Of a stretch of 6,203 nucleotides of DNA, positions 5,462-6,203 are shown in pieces. Numbering within the stretch: the stretch's first letter is position 1; each line of letters opens with the position of its first letter. A program made the translations under genes and the position numbers. The stretch is from Spirochaetota bacterium (GTDB taxonomy: Bacteria; Spirochaetota; Spirochaetia; Treponematales; UBA12059): the NCBI GenBank assembly GCA_022709445.1, contig JAKLIU010000123.1, positions 1-6,203 on the forward strand, in the 5' to 3' direction. Below the pieces are notes generated by a model. That model was not told the origin of the DNA. It made no database searches and saw only the letters and a list, made by a program, of their open reading frames with translations.

Positions 5462-6203
5462 GTGGAAGCCCTCCTCGACGCCCGCGACTACGCCTTGGCC
5501 TCGTCGCTCACCCTGGCCGCCAGGCGGCGACTCGCCGGCTTCGCGGCGGGCGAGCAGCGCAGCCCGAGCACGGGGGGCGGCATCGAGTTCGCCGAGTACC
5601 GGCCCTACGCGCCGGGCGACGAGCCGCGGCGCATCGACTGGAGCCTGTTCCTGAGGTGGCGCAAGCTCATGGTCAAGCTGGCCGCCGAGGAGAAGGAGCT
5701 GACCCTGGCCGTGCTCATCGACGCCAGCCGGTCCATGGACTACGGCAGCCCGGGCAAGCTGCGCTACGCCAAGCGCCTGGCCTGCATCCTGGCGGGCGCG
5801 GCCCTGTCCGGGGGCAACCGAGCCTCCATAGCCGTGATGGGCGCATCGCTCGTGGAGGCCCTGCCTCCGGAGCGCGGCAAACTGCCCTTCCCCGAGCTGG
5901 TCAAGACCGTGGAGCGCATCCAGCCGAGCGCCGGGAGCTCCCCGGCGGCCTGCGCGCGCCAGTTCTCCGCCCGTTACGGCGGCAAGTGCCTGGCCCTGGT
6001 GCTGTCCGACTTCCTGTACCCCGACTGGCCGGCGGTGGTCGGGAGCCTGGGCGCCAGCGGGAGCGACGTGCTGGCCGTGCAGATCCTCTCCCCCGACGAG
6101 CTGGAGCCCCTGCCCCTGGGCGAGGCCCTCCTGCAGGACTCGGAGGACGGGGACGAAACCCCGCTCCACATCGACGCGCCGACCGCGGCCCACTACCGCG
6201 ACG
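5462..6203 (+). CDS. DUF58 domain protein (VWA-like), MoxR partner, 3' truncated
   Basis: The frame opens at GTG 5462, 4 bases after the moxR stop, and runs off the right edge with 247 visible residues. There is no strong ribosome site, so translation is probably coupled to moxR. Family hallmarks are clear: GEQRSPSTGGGIEFAEYRPY (30-49), APGDEPRRIDWSLFLR (50-65), VKLAAEEKE (71-79), and the metal-site motif DASRSM at 87-92 in a VWA-like fold. The hydrophobic strand ALVLSDFLYPDW (178-189) supplies a further acidic residue, and VQILSPDELEPLPLGEALLQD (206-226) is the typical late segment. The position of the usual MIDAS threonine appears to be a Ser (SAGSSPA, 156-162). No membrane helix is seen before the DUF58 core, so this is the short soluble form rather than the form with two N-terminal helices. 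Family members of this form are about 290-310 aa, so only about 50 residues are missing. It is expected to bind MoxR and link it to VWA-domain membrane proteins that probably lie downstream. Confidence 0.95.
   Translation, partial: MEALLDARDYALASSLTLAARRRLAGFAAGEQRSPSTGGGIEFAEYRPYAPGDEPRRIDWSLFLRWRKLMVKLAAEEKELTLAVLIDASRSMDYGSPGKLRYAKRLACILAGAALSGGNRASIAVMGASLVEALPPERGKLPFPELVKTVERIQPSAGSSPAACARQFSARYGGKCLALVLSDFLYPDWPAVVGSLGASGSDVLAVQILSPDELEPLPLGEALLQDSEDGDETPLHIDAPTAAHYRD

Noticed and set aside
5381..6193. Minus-strand open frame opposite the DUF58 gene
   Set aside because: The + strand frame has unmistakable DUF58 motifs. The antisense product has no family features.
1..6203. CRISPR arrays, tRNA or rRNA genes, insertion sequences, attachment sites
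   Set aside because: No regularly spaced repeats, cloverleaf-like or rRNA-like sequence, transposase motifs or flanking duplications were seen; the window is almost entirely coding.

Overview
The window is a GC-rich (about 70% by eye), densely coded bacterial segment with all supported genes on the + strand. GTG starts are common, third codon positions are mostly G/C, and AGG is used freely for arginine. One gene has a cleavable-type signal peptide, and several have membrane segments that place large domains outside the cytoplasm, so a bacterium with an elaborate envelope is likely. The phylum cannot be fixed from the sequence; a GC-rich spirochaete, deltaproteobacterium or similar lineage would fit.

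Layout: bases 1-613 are the 3' part of an ABC importer permease of the nitrate/sulfonate/taurine type. A 64-base gap (614-677) follows with no convincing promoter or terminator. From 678 to the right edge runs a tightly packed gene set that looks like one operon: (A) a secreted/membrane-anchored protein of 556 aa with a glutamine-amidotransferase-like fold segment; (B) a six-helix membrane protein resembling ABC-2 permeases; (C) a three-helix membrane protein with a very long Gly/Ser-rich extracytoplasmic tail, resembling DUF4175-type proteins; (D) a MoxR-family AAA+ ATPase; (E) a DUF58 protein with a von Willebrand A-like fold, cut by the window edge. Junctions are overlaps of 4 and 11 bases and gaps of 16 and 4 bases, so translation is probably coupled.

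MoxR ATPases and DUF58 proteins are a well-known pair, usually followed by VWA-domain membrane proteins (BatA/BatB type), and are thought to act as a chaperone-like or metal-insertion system on envelope proteins or enzyme complexes. A, B and C are not recognised characterised genes. Their position suggests that they are the envelope-side partners of the MoxR/DUF58 machine. They are the most interesting part of the window, although related gene sets with uncharacterised membrane proteins are common, so this is an under-described variant rather than a clearly new system.
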